Positions 8,904-18,720 of a stretch of 64,000 nucleotides of DNA are shown here, piece by piece. The position numbers and the translations under genes were made by a program. Below the pieces are notes generated by a model, which searched no databases, was not told the DNA's origin, and worked only from the letters and a program-made list of their open reading frames with translations. The stretch's first letter is position 1. The number at the start of each line of letters is the position of its first letter. The DNA is taken from positions 1,984,001-2,048,000 of the forward strand of contig NZ_CP083809.1 of assembly GCF_020149765.1 (NCBI RefSeq), written 5' to 3'. Origin of the DNA: Pantoea agglomerans. Its GTDB lineage: Bacteria; Pseudomonadota; Gammaproteobacteria; Enterobacterales; Enterobacteriaceae.

Positions 8904-10343
8904 TTACAAGGAGAACTGCAGATAGGCGACGTGCGTCTGCAGGTATTCTTCCAGCCCATGCCGTCCGTCGGCACCGCCGATGCCCGATTTACGCCAGCCC
9001 GCATGGAAACCCTGCATCGCTTCAAAGTTTTCGCGGTTTACGTAGGTTTCGCCGAACTTCAGCTTGCGCAGCGCCACCATGGTGGTATTCAAATCCCGCG
9101 TATAAAGAGAGGAGGTCAGGCCGTACTCGCAGTCGTTAGCCAGCGCGATGGCTTCGTCCAGCGTTTTAAAGGTCATCACCGGCAGCACCGGGCCGAAGAT
9201 CTCCTCGCGCATAATCTCCATATCCTGACGGACATCGGTGATAATGGTAGGCTGGAAAAAGAAGCCTTTCTCACCGGCGCGTTTGCCGCCCAGCACCACC
9301 TTGCCGCCCGCCGCCACCGCGTCCGCCACTTTTTTCTCGACGCGCGCCAGCGCGGCGGCGTTAATCAGCGGCCCCATATCCAGCTCGCGCTGCTCTGCCG
9401 GATCGCCGAAGGTCACGGCGTTAAACGCCTCGGTTAAGGCGCTCATAAAGCGGTCGTAAATGCCTTCCTGCACATAAACCCGCTCCGCGCAGTTACACAC
9501 CTGTCCGCTGTTGATGACCCGGGAGCTGACGATCGCCTTAACCGCTAACTCCACATCGGCATCATCCATCACGATGGCGGGCGCCTTGCCGCCCAGCTCC
9601 AGCGACACTTTGGTCACGTTTTTTGCCGCCGCCGACATGGTGGCGACCCCTGCGCCAACGCTGCCGGTCAGGCTGACCAGACCAACCTTCGCATTGGCGG
9701 CCAGCTCCTGACCAATCTCCGGGCCGTAGCCATAGACAAGATTAAACACGCCCGGCGGCAGGCCGATGCGATCAACGATCTCAGTAAAGATGCTGGCGTT
9801 AAGCGGCGTCAGCTCGCTGGGCTTGATCACAATGGTGTTGCCGGTAATCAGCGCGGGCGCAGCTTTGCGCGCGATCAAAAAGAAAGGGAAGTTCCACGGC
9901 AGGATCCCGGTGGTCACGCCGATCGCCTTTTTAAAGACAAAAATGTTTTCATTTGGGCGATCGCTGTTGACGATTTCGCCCTCATAGCGGCGCGCCCACT
10001 CGGCCATATATTCCAGATAATCGGCGGTGAACAGCACCTCGGTCTGCGCCAGCCCCTGCGTTTTCCCTCCTTCGGCGACGATAGTGGCGGTGAGTTCCGG
10101 CTCGCGGTCGCGGATCGCGGCCGCCAGCTTGCGCAGCCAGTTGCCGCGCTCAACGGCGGGCAGCGCCTCCCATGCCGGCTGTGCGCTTTCGGCGGCGTCA
10201 ATCGCGCGGCTGGCGTCCTGCGCGCGACCTTCAGGTATGCGAGCCAGCAGCGCTTCGGTGGCCGGATTGATCACCTCAATCCATTTATCGCCGCTGTGCG
10301 CGACAAACTCACCGTTAATGTAATGTTTGAGTTCTGTTGTCAT
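8904..10343 (-). CDS. aldA: Lactaldehyde dehydrogenase
   Basis: A 479-residue NAD-dependent aldehyde dehydrogenase, the same length as and strongly similar to E. coli AldA. The active site shows GILPWNFPFF (Asn151), VSLELGGKAP (general base Glu249) and NSGQVCNCAE (nucleophile Cys283). AldA oxidises L-lactaldehyde, the product of rhamnulose-1-phosphate and fuculose-1-phosphate cleavage, to L-lactate, and also glycolaldehyde. Its presence 1.3 kb from rhaT links it to the rhamnose cluster, although it is transcribed separately and in the opposite direction. In E. coli aldA is unlinked to rha, so this arrangement is notable. A terminator lies downstream at 8785-8807. Confidence 0.93.
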   Translation of the reverse strand: MTTELKHYINGEFVAHSGDKWIEVINPATEALLARIPEGRAQDASRAIDAAESAQPAWEALPAVERGNWLRKLAAAIRDREPELTATIVAEGGKTQGLAQTEVLFTADYLEYMAEWARRYEGEIVNSDRPNENIFVFKKAIGVTTGILPWNFPFFLIARKAAPALITGNTIVIKPSELTPLNASIFTEIVDRIGLPPGVFNLVYGYGPEIGQELAANAKVGLVSLTGSVGAGVATMSAAAKNVTKVSLELGGKAPAIVMDDADVELAVKAIVSSRVINSGQVCNCAERVYVQEGIYDRFMSALTEAFNAVTFGDPAEQRELDMGPLINAAALARVEKKVADAVAAGGKVVLGGKRAGEKGFFFQPTIITDVRQDMEIMREEIFGPVLPVMTFKTLDEAIALANDCEYGLTSSLYTRDLNTTMVALRKLKFGETYVNRENFEAMQGFHAGWRKSGIGGADGRHGLEEYLQTHVAYLQFSL

Positions 10344-10582
10344 CTGCCGAATCTCCGATGTCGGGTACGTTAATAAAGTGTTTTATAAATGCAGCGTGAA
10401 ACAAAACCCAAAGCGTCACCTTAGTCTCACTGCCATGTGCGGTGCGGCGCTGGCAAATATAAGCAGATTGGGATGATAACGGCGGCAGAAGGTTGTATTG
10501 GTCGGCAGCGGCCCGCATATCTACCTGAGTTGCACAAAGCGGAATTTGGGCCAACACTTTCAGTAGGTATAAGGGGGATGTT

Positions 10583-10849
10583 ATGGCTAGCGGATGGGCG
10601 TCAGACGGCGCCGTTCAGGAACAGATCGAAAGTACGGTAAATGATGAGATCGCGCGCGTGCGCGGCACCATGAGCAAAGGCGAAAGCGCCGAGTTTTGCG
10701 ACGAGTGCGGCGAGCCGATCCCACAGGCGCGCCGTGAGGCGGTGCCCGGTGTGCGCTTCTGCCTGGCGTGCCAGCAGGAGCATGACAAGGCGCTAAAGGG
10801 CAGCGCGCTCTTCAACCGCCGCGGCAGTAAAGACAGCCAGCTGCGTTAG
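10583..10849 (+). CDS. ybiI: DksA/TraR-type zinc-finger protein YbiI
   Basis: An 88-residue protein matching E. coli YbiI over its whole length, including the MASGWA start and the terminal NRRGSKDSQLR. A C4 zinc finger is visible (CDECGEP..., then CLACQQ; Cys at about residues 39, 42, 60 and 63), as in the DksA/TraR family, which binds the secondary channel of RNA polymerase. YbiI lacks the long coiled coil of DksA, and its function is not established. AAGGGGGATGTT is the ribosome binding site. Its stop codon lies one base from the stop of the convergent yoaK-like gene. Confidence 0.92.
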   Translation: MASGWASDGAVQEQIESTVNDEIARVRGTMSKGESAEFCDECGEPIPQARREAVPGVRFCLACQQEHDKALKGSALFNRRGSKDSQLR

Positions 10850-10850
10850 C

Positions 10851-10949
10851 TCAGGAGCCTGGCATGGCGAGGCCGCTGCCGATGAACCATGCCAGAAAGC
10901 CGACGCCAGCCGCGATAATCGCGATCGGAAACAGAATACCCACTCTCAT
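10851..10949 (-). CDS. yoaK: YoaK-like 32-residue membrane protein
   Basis: A 32-codon gene too short for standard ORF calling: it starts MRVGILFPI and ends GLAMPGS. Length, the MR(V/I)GI(L/I)FP start, the central FLAWF and the C-terminal small-residue tail match the E. coli small membrane protein YoaK as recalled. One transmembrane helix spans about residues 4-25. A clear ribosome binding site (CGAGG, 9 nt before the ATG) supports translation. It sits 27 bp after the next gene on the same strand, so both may form an operon. The role of YoaK is unknown. Confidence 0.8.
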   Translation of the reverse strand: MRVGILFPIAIIAAGVGFLAWFIGSGLAMPGS

Positions 10950-10976
10950 TAAAACCTCGTTATCTCTATCTTTGCG

Positions 10977-11315
10977 TCAGGCGACCTGCATTACCGCGCG
11001 GTGCGTTTTCAGCATGCTAAACAGTTGAAACTGGGAGGCGTCGCTAACGTCGCGCAGCACTTCACCCTTTTTATAGGTAATGCGGTGTACCTGACCCAGC
11101 TGACGCCACACCACCAGCGCCGAGGCGATCAGCGCGCAGTTATCTTCCGCCTGCTGGCACTCCAGCGTGGCGTACTGCGCCTCTTCCAGTCCATTAATAA
11201 AAATCTTTAACGCGCTGGCGGGCAGTATGGCGCGCAGGTCGTCCAGCATGACGCGGCTGACCCCACGCGTTAAAAACAGCGTTAACCATTTTCCCGTCAT
11301 CTCTATCCCGGCCAT
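10977..11315 (-). CDS. Hypothetical protein, about 107-112 residues
   Basis: An open frame of 112 codons with ordinary codon use and no recognised domain; the product is mostly alpha-helical with two cysteines in the middle. An internal ATG at 11300 is preceded by GGGATAGAG and may be the true start, giving 107 residues. It is followed after 27 bp by the yoaK-like gene on the same strand. The opposite-strand frame 11001-11210 is shorter and looks like a shadow. I do not recognise the family. Confidence 0.5.
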   Translation of the reverse strand: MAGIEMTGKWLTLFLTRGVSRVMLDDLRAILPASALKIFINGLEEAQYATLECQQAEDNCALIASALVVWRQLGQVHRITYKKGEVLRDVSDASQFQLFSMLKTHRAVMQVA

Positions 11316-11657
11316 TGAAGATTTTTACCGTTTTATACGGTGTTAAGCGCCATTAGTGAAGCGATCTTTCTGTTGCTGCCAGCGGCGAGACAAAAGCGGC
11401 AGCCAGCTGATAAATGTGCTGCGCGGCACAGCATATTTCAAAAAAAACCTGAATAATAAGTTACTTAAAGGATGATCCCGCTGCCAGTCCGACAAAGTCG
11501 AAACTGTGATCCGCGTAGGGAGTAACTGGCGGATATTGCCATTCCGGCTTTGCAATCGGCAGCCATCCAAAGGCTGAGGCGTTCAGGCGCGCCGTAGACT
11601 GCCTGCTAATCAGGAACCCGGTTTCCTGTAGGCCTCAACCTTATGCAAGGAATAACA
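11316..11657. other. Non-coding stretch before rhaT
   Basis: About 340 bp without a credible gene. A short dyad ACCGT-N5-ACGGT (near 11328-11342) lies just before the hypothetical gene on the left. The right part should hold the rhaT promoter with RhaS and CRP sites as in E. coli, but I could only see a CRP half site (CTGTGAT near 11505) and cannot place the RhaS sites. A minus-strand frame (11343-11570) has no ribosome binding site. Confidence 0.4.
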
Positions 11658-12692
11658 ATGAACAGTGCCATTATTGCAGGTATCTTCTGGCATCTCGTCG
11701 GAGCTGCCAGCGCCGCGTGTTTTTACGCGCCGTTTAAACAGGTGAAAAAGTGGTCATGGGAAACGATGTGGTCGGTGGGCGGCTTTGTCTTCTGGCTGAT
11801 CCTGCCGTGGGCGGTGAGCGCCGTGCTGCTGCCGAACTTCTGGGCTTACTACGGCAGCTTCAGCCTCTCTCAGCTGCTGCCGGTATTTCTGTTCGGCGCG
11901 ATGTGGGGCATCGGCAACATTAACTACGGCCTGACGATGCGCTATCTCGGCATGTCGATGGGCATTGGCATTGCGATCGGCATTACGCTGGTGGTCGGCA
12001 CCCTGATGACGCCGCTGATCCAGGGGCGCTTCGGCGAGCTGTTCGCCTCGACCGGTGGTCGTCTGACGCTGCTCGGCGTCGCCGTGGCGCTGGTAGGGGT
12101 CGCCATCGTTTCCCGCGCCGGCCTGCTGAAGGAGCGTGCGCTGGGGATCAACGCCGAGGAGTTCAACCTCAGAAAGGGGCTGGTGCTGGCGGTACTGTGC
12201 GGCATCTTCTCGGCCGGCATGTCGTTTGCTATGGATGCGGCTAAGCCGATGCATGAAGCGGCGGCGCAGCTGGGAATCGACCCGCTCTACGTCGCGCTGC
12301 CAAGCTATGTGGTGATTATGGGCGGCGGGGCGCTGGTCAATCTGGCGTTCTGTTTTATCCGCCTGGCGGTGAAGCCGGATCTGTCGCTGCGTCGCGATCT
12401 CGCCGTGGCCAGGCCGCTGCTGATTGCCAATATCGCCTTCGCGGTGCTGGGCGGCACGATGTGGTATCTGCAGTTTTTCTTCTACGCCTGGGGCCACGCC
12501 AGCATTCCGCCGCAGTATGACTACGTCAGCTGGATGCTGCATATGAGCCTGTACGTGCTGTGCGGCGGACTGGTCGGGCTGCTGCTGAAAGAGTGGAAGT
12601 CGGCCGGGCGCCGTCCGGTCAGCGTGCTCTCCATCGGCTGCGTGGTGATTATTATCGCCGCCAATATCGTCGGACTTGGTCTGGCCGCGTAA
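11658..12692 (+). CDS. rhaT: L-rhamnose:H+ symporter
   Basis: A 344-residue inner-membrane protein with ten predicted helices, the same length as E. coli RhaT and starting with the near-identical GIFWHL(V)[12 protein letters not shown]. It imports L-rhamnose (and L-lyxose) with protons. The ATG at 11658 follows CAAGGAATAACA; an upstream in-frame start at 11643 is not needed. It converges with rhaR, and both genes meet at a strong hairpin terminator. Gene order rhaT, rhaR, rhaS, rhaB, rhaA, rhaD, rhaM is the same as in E. coli. Confidence 0.96.
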   Translation: MNSAIIAGIFWHLVGAASAACFYAPFKQVKKWSWETMWSVGGFVFWLILPWAVSAVLLPNFWAYYGSFSLSQLLPVFLFGAMWGIGNINYGLTMRYLGMSMGIGIAIGITLVVGTLMTPLIQGRFGELFASTGGRLTLLGVAVALVGVAIVSRAGLLKERALGINAEEFNLRKGLVLAVLCGIFSAGMSFAMDAAKPMHEAAAQLGIDPLYVALPSYVVIMGGGALVNLAFCFIRLAVKPDLSLRRDLAVARPLLIANIAFAVLGGTMWYLQFFFYAWGHASIPPQYDYVSWMLHMSLYVLCGGLVGLLLKEWKSAGRRPVSVLSIGCVVIIIAANIVGLGLAA

Positions 12693-12723
12693 GCCTGCAG
12701 GAATAAGGTTTTAACGCAGAGAT

Positions 12724-12748
12724 AAAGTGCCCGCACGGGCACTTTTTT
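12724..12748. terminator. Terminator between rhaT and rhaR
   Basis: AAAGTGCCCG (12724-12733), 2-nt centre, CGGGCACTTT (12736-12745) followed by TTT: a 10-bp GC-rich stem with a T-run on the plus strand and an A/T-rich mirror on the minus strand. It ends rhaT and probably rhaR as well. Confidence 0.85.
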
Positions 12749-12784
12749 GGCGCTGCCGGAGAGATAAACGGCTGATGCTTTTTT

Positions 12785-13657
12785 TCAGGACGGCGTTTTG
12801 TCCTGCGCTGAACTGCCTGACCGCTGCGGCACAAACTGCTGGCGCCAGGCGCTGGGGGTTAAGCCCGTGTCGCGGGTAAACACCACCGAAAAATAGTTGC
12901 TGTCGTCGAAACCGCAGCGTGCCGCCACTTCGCCAATCAGGCAATCCTGGGTGCGCAGCAGATGCTTCGCCTGACAGAGCTGCAGCTGGCGCAGGTAGTG
13001 GCCGACCGTCATGCCGGTCTGCTGACGAAACAGCTGCTTCAGTGCGCGCTCGTTCAGCGAATTCTGCTGGCAAAACGCCGCCAGATCGAAGGGGCGCGCC
13101 ACCGCGCCCTGCAGCGCCGACATCAGCAGGTCGAGCTGTTCGCCCTCCGGCAGCGCCCAGGGGCGATCCGCCGCATAGCCGTGACGGCGCAGAATCAACG
13201 CCAGCTGTAAAAAGAGCGCTTCGGTGAGCTGAATCGAGAGGGGATCGCTCTTGCGGCTCTCGCGCTCCAGCTGGCTGATAACGCCGCGCGCCAGCGCCAT
13301 ACCGCGCGTGGTCAGCCGCCAGCAGCCGGGGGCGTCGCCCCCCTGTGGCGGCAGCAGTTGTCCCCAGTCGAGCGCCAGGCCGAAGCGGTCGCGGCAGTAG
13401 AGAATATTGTCCAGCACCAGATCGTTGACGCTGTCATAGCTGTGGCAATCCCGATCGCGAATATAGAAGACGTCGCCGCAGGTAATCAGCCAGGGGCGAT
13501 CGTTAAGAATATGCAGGCCGTTGCCGCGCCAGACGATAACAATTTCGCTGAACTCATGCTGGTGAGCGGGAAAAGAGGGCTGCGGCATCCGCTCAGCCAC
13601 CGTAACCGGCAGGCCTGGGGCGGCAAAATAGTCGTCCCGACTCAGTATCAGCGTCAT
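12785..13657 (-). CDS. rhaR: L-rhamnose-responsive activator RhaR
   Basis: A 290-residue AraC/XylS-family activator. The N-terminal cupin ([18 protein letters not shown], about residues 39-56) binds rhamnose; two helix-turn-helix motifs occupy about residues 180-280, the second ending in [25 protein letters not shown]. The match to E. coli RhaR is clear, including the inducer-domain signature. RhaR switches on the rhaSR operon. Only 12 bp separate it from rhaS upstream, so the two are co-transcribed. The protein is a few residues longer than E. coli RhaR (282). Confidence 0.94.
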   Translation of the reverse strand: MTLILSRDDYFAAPGLPVTVAERMPQPSFPAHQHEFSEIVIVWRGNGLHILNDRPWLITCGDVFYIRDRDCHSYDSVNDLVLDNILYCRDRFGLALDWGQLLPPQGGDAPGCWRLTTRGMALARGVISQLERESRKSDPLSIQLTEALFLQLALILRRHGYAADRPWALPEGEQLDLLMSALQGAVARPFDLAAFCQQNSLNERALKQLFRQQTGMTVGHYLRQLQLCQAKHLLRTQDCLIGEVAARCGFDDSNYFSVVFTRDTGLTPSAWRQQFVPQRSGSSAQDKTPS

Positions 13658-13669
13658 CGCTCGCTCCTT

Positions 13670-14491
13670 TTACATCATCTGCTGGCGCTCCGCGCGTGGG
13701 GCGCAGCCAAATTCACGTCGAAACAGGGTGGAGAAATGGTTACTGTCGCCGAAGCCGCACTGAAAGGCGATATCGGTGATGCGCAGATCGCTGTGGCGCA
13801 GCAGGTGACGCGCCTGCAGCAGGCGCAGACGGTTCAGATAGCGCTGCGGCGTGCTGCCGGTCTGCTGCTTCATCTGACGGTGTAGCGTGCGCAGCGACAG
13901 CGAAAAGCGGTCGGCCAGCGCCTCCCACAAAATTTCTTCACTGTAGTGGTCGTTAAGCCAGTCGAGCAGGCGATGCAGGCGTGCTTCCTGATCCTGCGCC
14001 TGCTCGTTGCGGCACGCTTCGCGCAGCAATACCAGCAGCTGCAGAAAGAGCTGTTCCTGTCGCGCCTGCTTCTCCAGCGACCAGCCATCATCCTGCCGCA
14101 TCTTCGCCACCACATCCAGCGCCTGCGTCATCACTTTGGTATTTATCCGCCAGTGGGAAGCGTAGTTGCCCTCGCGATCGTTCGGCAGCAGCGCCTGCAG
14201 ACCCGACAGAAAGCGAAACGCGCCCGGACTGCGGTAGAGCACGTTGGTCAGGCAGAGATTATCCGTCTGCTCATAGAGGTGGCGATCGTGATCGCGCACG
14301 AAGCAGACGCAGCCGGCGCAGAGCGTCTGCGGCTGGCCGTTGAAGACGTGAATGCCTGAACCCTGTTCCACCAGCACGATTTCATGAAAATCGTGGTGGT
14401 GTTCGGGAAACGCCTGCTGCGGCACGCGCGGTTCGATAGCGATGGCGTAGTCGCCCGGCGGGAAGAAATCGGCACTGTGTAAAATCGTCAT
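13670..14491 (-). CDS. rhaS: L-rhamnose-responsive activator RhaS
   Basis: A 273-residue AraC/XylS-family activator of rhaBAD and rhaT. Residues 16-50 ([28 protein letters not shown] in pieces) and the C-terminal double HTH ([16 protein letters not shown], then [17 protein letters not shown]) match E. coli RhaS. I start it at 14491 rather than 14506 because the ATG there is preceded by GAGG at the right distance and corresponds to the E. coli start MT(V/I)LHS. It diverges from rhaB; the intergenic region holds the shared control sites. Confidence 0.95.
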   Translation of the reverse strand: MTILHSADFFPPGDYAIAIEPRVPQQAFPEHHHDFHEIVLVEQGSGIHVFNGQPQTLCAGCVCFVRDHDRHLYEQTDNLCLTNVLYRSPGAFRFLSGLQALLPNDREGNYASHWRINTKVMTQALDVVAKMRQDDGWSLEKQARQEQLFLQLLVLLREACRNEQAQDQEARLHRLLDWLNDHYSEEILWEALADRFSLSLRTLHRQMKQQTGSTPQRYLNRLRLLQARHLLRHSDLRITDIAFQCGFGDSNHFSTLFRREFGCAPRAERQQMM

Positions 14492-14656
14492 GGGAGCCTC
14501 GGTCATTTAACAAAAGCGTAACCGAGTCTACTCAGCGCCCGCGCGGCTCACCTTGAATTTTCAACCACGAAGCGCAGGAAATCTGCTTTTTATTCAAGAT
14601 ATTCCCGCCAGTTAACAGAATTGCGGCGAAGCTCACATCCATCGCCCTTGCGCCTC

Positions 14657-14672
14657 TGTGATCTCTCTCACG
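14657..14672. promoter_or_regulatory. CRP site in rhaS-rhaB intergenic region
   Basis: TGTGA-N6-TCACG (14657-14672), nine of ten core positions of the CRP consensus, lying just upstream of the putative RhaS half-sites and about 110 bp before rhaB. This is the position expected for the CRP site that co-activates rhaBAD in E. coli. Confidence 0.75.
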
Positions 14673-14677
14673 AACTT

Positions 14678-14724
14678 CTTTGCAAACCTGCCAGCGGCAT
14701 TGCCGCGCTGGCAGTAAGGGGAAG
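14678..14724 (+). promoter_or_regulatory. Putative RhaS binding half-sites upstream of rhaB
   Basis: CTTTGCAAACCTGCCAG (14678-14694) and CTGGCAGTAAGGGGAAG (14708-14724) are inverted relatives. The right one resembles the E. coli rhaBAD RhaS half-site (CTGTCAGTAACGAGAAG as recalled). They are 13 bp apart, whereas E. coli has 17-bp half-sites 16 bp apart, so exact borders are uncertain. A perfect 9-bp inverted repeat CTGCCAGCG/CGCTGGCAG (14688-14696/14706-14714) sits at the centre. TACTCT near 14744 may be the -10 element of rhaB. Confidence 0.6.
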
Positions 14725-14781
14725 GTGGCGGGCGCGCAAGGTTCCTACTCTGTCAGCATCATATCTAAGGAAGAGCGGACC

Positions 14782-16263
14782 ATGAGTAAGCGAAATATCG
14801 TTGCGGTTGATTTGGGCGCATCCAGCGGACGCGTGATGCTCGCCCGGTGGGACGCCGCATCACAGCAGATCGATCTGCGCGAGGTACATCGTTTCGCCAG
14901 CCGCCGCGAACGCCGTGCCGGCTATGACTGCTGGGATCTCGATCATCTGGAGCGTGAAATTCGCGCCGGGCTGGCGCGGCTGGATGAGGAGAATATTGTG
15001 CCGGACAGCATCGGCATCGACACCTGGGGCGTCGATATGGTGCTGCTCGACAAGGCGGGCAACCGCGTCGGCGAAGCGGTGAGCTATCGCGACAAGCGCA
15101 CCCACGGCGTGATGGAGCAGGCGCTGCGCGAGCTGGGAAAAGAGGCGATCTACGCGCGCACCGGCATCCAGTTTCTGCCCTTCAATACCCTTTATCAGTT
15201 TCGCGCCCTGAGCCAGCAGCAGCCCGACTGGAAAGAGAAGGTGGCCCACGCCCTGATGATCCCCGACTATCTGCACTATCGCCTGACGGGCAGGCTGAAC
15301 TGGGAATATACCAACGCCACCACCACGCAGCTGCTGAATATCGAAAGCGGCGAATGGGATGCTGACCTGCTCAGCTGGGCCGGCGCGTCGCCCGCCTGGT
15401 TCGGCAAGCCGACCTCGCCGGGCAATGTGATCGGCTACTGGCAGAACGCCCGCGGCGTCGATATTCCGATAATCGCCGTCACCACGCACGACACCGCCAG
15501 CGCGGTGCTCGCCACGCCGCTGAAGCAGGACAACGCGGCCTATCTCAGCTCCGGCACCTGGTCGCTGATGGGATTCGAAAGCCTGCTGCCTTACGCCTCC
15601 GCAGACGCCCTCAGGGCCAACATCACCAATGAGGGCGGGGCGGAAGGCTATCGCGTGCTGAAAAACATCATGGGCCTCTGGCTGCTGCAGCGGGTCTGCG
15701 TCGAGCTGCAGATTGAGGATCTCTGCGCGCTGATCGCCGAGACCGAGCAGGAGCCCGCCTGCCGCGCCCTGATCAATCCTAACCACGCGCGCTTTATCAA
15801 TCCCGAAAGCATGGTGAACGAAATCCAGAACGCCTGCGCCGAACAGCATATGGCAGTGCCGCAGTCCGCCGCCGCGCTGGCGCGCTGTATTTTCGACAGC
15901 CTCGCGCTGCTCTACCGTGAGGTAATCGACGAGCTGGGCAGGCTGCGCGGCAGCGCGTTTCAGCAGCTGCACGTGGTGGGCGGCGGCAGCCAGAACCAGC
16001 TGCTTAACCAGCTCTGCGCCGACGCCTGCGAAATACCGGTGCTGGCCGGGCCGGTCGAAGCCTCAACCCTGGGCAACGTCGGCTGCCAGCTTATCGCCTC
16101 AGGCGAACTGACCGACGTCGCGGATTTCCGCCGCTGCGTAGAAAAAAACTTCCCTCTGAAGACATTTGAACCGCTGACCAACAGCGCCTTTCGTGCCAGT
16201 CGGGCACGCTTTTCGGCGCTGAGTCAGCCTGCTAAGGAACTCGCATATGACAAAGCTGATTGA
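14782..16263 (+). CDS. rhaB: L-rhamnulokinase
   Basis: A 493-residue FGGY-family sugar kinase phosphorylating L-rhamnulose at O1. The N-terminal phosphate loop [15 protein letters not shown] (residues 6-20), [10 protein letters not shown] near 77 and the C-terminal [15 protein letters not shown] loop match E. coli RhaB. The ATG at 14782 follows AAGGAAGAGCGGACC; a longer frame from 14680 would run into the promoter. The gene overlaps rhaA by 17 nt, implying tight co-translation. It is the first gene of rhaBADM. Confidence 0.96.
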   Translation: MSKRNIVAVDLGASSGRVMLARWDAASQQIDLREVHRFASRRERRAGYDCWDLDHLEREIRAGLARLDEENIVPDSIGIDTWGVDMVLLDKAGNRVGEAVSYRDKRTHGVMEQALRELGKEAIYARTGIQFLPFNTLYQFRALSQQQPDWKEKVAHALMIPDYLHYRLTGRLNWEYTNATTTQLLNIESGEWDADLLSWAGASPAWFGKPTSPGNVIGYWQNARGVDIPIIAVTTHDTASAVLATPLKQDNAAYLSSGTWSLMGFESLLPYASADALRANITNEGGAEGYRVLKNIMGLWLLQRVCVELQIEDLCALIAETEQEPACRALINPNHARFINPESMVNEIQNACAEQHMAVPQSAAALARCIFDSLALLYREVIDELGRLRGSAFQQLHVVGGGSQNQLLNQLCADACEIPVLAGPVEASTLGNVGCQLIASGELTDVADFRRCVEKNFPLKTFEPLTNSAFRASRARFSALSQPAKELAYDKAD

Positions 16264-17503
16264 GCAAGCCTTTGAACTGGCTAAACAACGTTATGCCGAT
16301 ATCGGCGTGGATGTCGATGAAGCAATGGCGCGCCTGGATAGCGTTCCCGTCTCCATGCACTGCTGGCAGGGAGACGACGTGCGCGGCTTTGAGAATCCGC
16401 AGGGCGCGCTGACCGGCGGCATTCAGGCAACCGGCAACTATCCGGGCAAAGCGCGCAGCGCCGATGAGCTGCGCGCCGATCTGGAAAAAGCGATGTCGCT
16501 GATCCCCGGCCCTAAGCGTCTCAACCTGCACGCTATCTATCTGGAAAGCGAATCGCCGGTGGATCGCGACGTCATTGAGCCAAAGCACTTCGCTAACTGG
16601 GTGGCGTGGGCGAAGCAGCAGAAGCTGGGGCTCGATTTTAATCCGAGCTGCTTCTCGCATCCGCTGAGCGCCGACGGATTTACCCTGTCGCACGCCGACA
16701 AGGCGATTCGCCAGTTCTGGATCGATCACTGCAAGGCGAGCCGTCGCATATCGGCTTACTTCGGCGAGCAGCTCGGCACCCCGTCGGTAATGAATATCTG
16801 GGTGCCGGACGGGATGAAGGATCTCACCGTGGATCGGCTGGCGCCGCGTCAGCGTCTGCTGAGCGCGCTGGATGAGGTGATCGCCGAGAAGCTCAGCCCG
16901 CAGCACCATATCGACGCGGTCGAGAGCAAGCTGTTCGGCATCGGCGCGGAAAGCTACACCGTCGGCTCCAGCGAGTTCTTTATGGGCTATGCCACCAGCC
17001 GTCAGACCGCGCTGACGCTGGACGCCGGCCATTTTCATCCGACCGAGGTGATCTCCGACAAGATCTCCGCCGCCATGCTCTTTGTACCGCGCCTGCTGCT
17101 GCACGTCAGCCGTCCGGTGCGCTGGGACAGCGACCATGTGGTGCTGCTTGACGATGAAACCCAAGCGATCGCCAGCGAGATCGTGCGCCACCAGCTGTTT
17201 GACAAGGTGCATATCGGCCTCGACTTCTTCGACGCCTCGATTAACCGCATCGCCGCCTGGGTCATCGGCACGCGCAACACCCGGAAAGCACTGCTGCGCG
17301 CGCTGCTGGAGCCGACCGATCGCCTGCGTCAGGCCGAAGCCGCCGGGGATTACACCGCGCGTCTGGCGCTGCTGGAAGAGCAAAAATCGCTGCCGTGGCA
17401 GGCGGTATGGGAGGCCTGGTGCCTGCGCCATGACGTTCCCGCCGACGCCAGCTGGCTAAGCGATGTGCGTCACTATGAAAAACAAATTCTGAATCAACGT
17501 TAA
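16247..17503 (+). CDS. rhaA: L-rhamnose isomerase
   Basis: A 418-residue metal-dependent (Mn/Zn) isomerase converting L-rhamnose to L-rhamnulose, nearly identical in length to E. coli RhaA (419). Conserved stretches include [40 protein letters not shown] and [14 protein letters not shown], which contain metal ligands and substrate contacts of the (beta/alpha)8 barrel. The start lies inside the end of rhaB, and nine bases separate its stop from rhaD. Cytoplasmic. Confidence 0.97.
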   Translation: MTKLIEQAFELAKQRYADIGVDVDEAMARLDSVPVSMHCWQGDDVRGFENPQGALTGGIQATGNYPGKARSADELRADLEKAMSLIPGPKRLNLHAIYLESESPVDRDVIEPKHFANWVAWAKQQKLGLDFNPSCFSHPLSADGFTLSHADKAIRQFWIDHCKASRRISAYFGEQLGTPSVMNIWVPDGMKDLTVDRLAPRQRLLSALDEVIAEKLSPQHHIDAVESKLFGIGAESYTVGSSEFFMGYATSRQTALTLDAGHFHPTEVISDKISAAMLFVPRLLLHVSRPVRWDSDHVVLLDDETQAIASEIVRHQLFDKVHIGLDFFDASINRIAAWVIGTRNTRKALLRALLEPTDRLRQAEAAGDYTARLALLEEQKSLPWQAVWEAWCLRHDVPADASWLSDVRHYEKQILNQR

Positions 17504-17512
17504 GGGTTCACT

Positions 17513-18355
17513 ATGCAAAGCATTCTTTCATCCTGGTTTGTACAGGGAATGGTGAAAGCCACCAGCGATATGTGGCTGAAGGGCTGGGACGAACGTAACG
17601 GCGGCAACGTCTCGCTGCGCTTGCTGGAAGAGGAGGTGAAGCCTTTTGCCAGCGACTTTTACGCCGAGCCGCGCTGCGTTGAGCTGACGAAACCGGCGCC
17701 CGAACTGGCCAACTGCTGGTTTCTCGTTACCGGCTCCGGCAAGTTTTTCCGCAACGTACAGCTCGACCCGGCCGACAGCCTGGCGCTGCTGAAGGTCGAT
17801 GAGCAAGGCCTCTCCTTTAAAATTCACTGGGGGCTGAGCAACGGTGGGCTGCCCACCTCCGAGCTGGCGTCGCACTTCCAGTCCCACAGCGTGCGCAAAG
17901 CCGTTACCGGCGGCGCGGATCGCGTAATTATGCACTGCCACGCCACCCACTTTATGGCGCTGAGCTACGTGGTGGATCTCGATTCAGCGCGCTTTACCCG
18001 TCTGCTGTGGGAAGGCAGCACCGAGTGTCTGGTGGTGTTCCCGGATGGCGTCGGCATTCTGCCGTGGATGGTGCCGGGAACCGATGAAATCGGCCAGGCG
18101 ACGGCTGAGAAGATGGCGTCTCACAGCATTGTGATGTGGCCGTTCCACGGCATCTTCGGCGCGGGGCCGACGCTGGACGAGGCCTTTGGCCTGATCGACA
18201 CCGCAGAGAAATCCTCCGAGGTGATCGTGAAGGTGCTGTCGATGGGGGGCATCCGCCAGAGCATCACCACCGAACAGCTGGTGGCGCTGGGCCAGCGCTT
18301 CAACGTTAAGCCGTGGCAGGCGGCGCTTGATGCAGGGCCAGCCAATGCTTCGTAA
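17513..18355 (+). CDS. rhaD: L-rhamnulose-1-phosphate aldolase
   Basis: A 280-residue zinc class II aldolase that splits L-rhamnulose 1-phosphate into dihydroxyacetone phosphate and L-lactaldehyde. Visible signatures are [10 protein letters not shown], the [11 protein letters not shown] phosphate loop (near residue 76), the zinc site VIMHCHATH (near 140) and the catalytic segment [19 protein letters not shown]. Six residues longer than E. coli RhaD. The lactaldehyde product is the substrate of AldA encoded 7 kb to the left. It overlaps rhaM by 11 nt. Confidence 0.96.
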   Translation: MQSILSSWFVQGMVKATSDMWLKGWDERNGGNVSLRLLEEEVKPFASDFYAEPRCVELTKPAPELANCWFLVTGSGKFFRNVQLDPADSLALLKVDEQGLSFKIHWGLSNGGLPTSELASHFQSHSVRKAVTGGADRVIMHCHATHFMALSYVVDLDSARFTRLLWEGSTECLVVFPDGVGILPWMVPGTDEIGQATAEKMASHSIVMWPFHGIFGAGPTLDEAFGLIDTAEKSSEVIVKVLSMGGIRQSITTEQLVALGQRFNVKPWQAALDAGPANAS

Positions 18356-18659
18356 AGCCTTTGTTATGCAGGTAAACGCCGATTGTCATCAGGAGTATGA
18401 GCGCCGTCATTCGCCCATCTGGCCGGAGCTGGCGGAAACGCTTAAGGCACACGGCGCGCACAACTATGCGATCTGGCTGGATGCCGAACGGCATCTGCTG
18501 TTCGCCAGCGTGGAAATCGAGTCGGAAGAGCGCTGGAACGCGGTGGCGCAGACAGAGGTGTGCCAGCGCTGGTGGGCGTCAATGAAAGAGCTGATGCCGA
18601 GCAATGCCGACAACAGTCCGGTTAGCCAGCCGCTGAAGCCGGTCTTTTTCCTCGAGTAA
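18345..18659 (+). CDS. rhaM: L-rhamnose mutarotase
   Basis: A 104-residue protein of the RhaM family interconverting alpha and beta anomers of L-rhamnose. Key features are [10 protein letters not shown] (active His), [11 protein letters not shown] and CQRWWASM, all shared with E. coli RhaM, which has the same length. The ATG at 18345 inside the end of rhaD is chosen over 18327 because it gives the family start MLRKAF. Last gene of the operon; a hairpin terminator follows. Confidence 0.95.
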   Translation: MLRKAFVMQVNADCHQEYERRHSPIWPELAETLKAHGAHNYAIWLDAERHLLFASVEIESEERWNAVAQTEVCQRWWASMKELMPSNADNSPVSQPLKPVFFLE

Positions 18660-18673
18660 ACTGCAGAAACGAG

Positions 18674-18697
18674 CAGGGCGGGATAACTCCCGCCCTG
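18674..18697 (+). terminator. Terminator after rhaBADM
   Basis: CAGGGCGGGA (18674-18683), 4-nt loop, TCCCGCCCTG (18688-18697): a perfect 10-bp GC-rich stem 14 bp after the rhaM stop, followed by a short A/T-rich tail. It lies between the convergent rhaM and comR genes. Confidence 0.7.
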
Positions 18698-18720
18698 ATT
18701 ACTTCATAGCGCAAAAATAT

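Noticed and set aside
11343..11570. Minus-strand 75-codon frame before rhaT
   Set aside because: No ribosome binding site, Arg-rich composition and no recognisable similarity.
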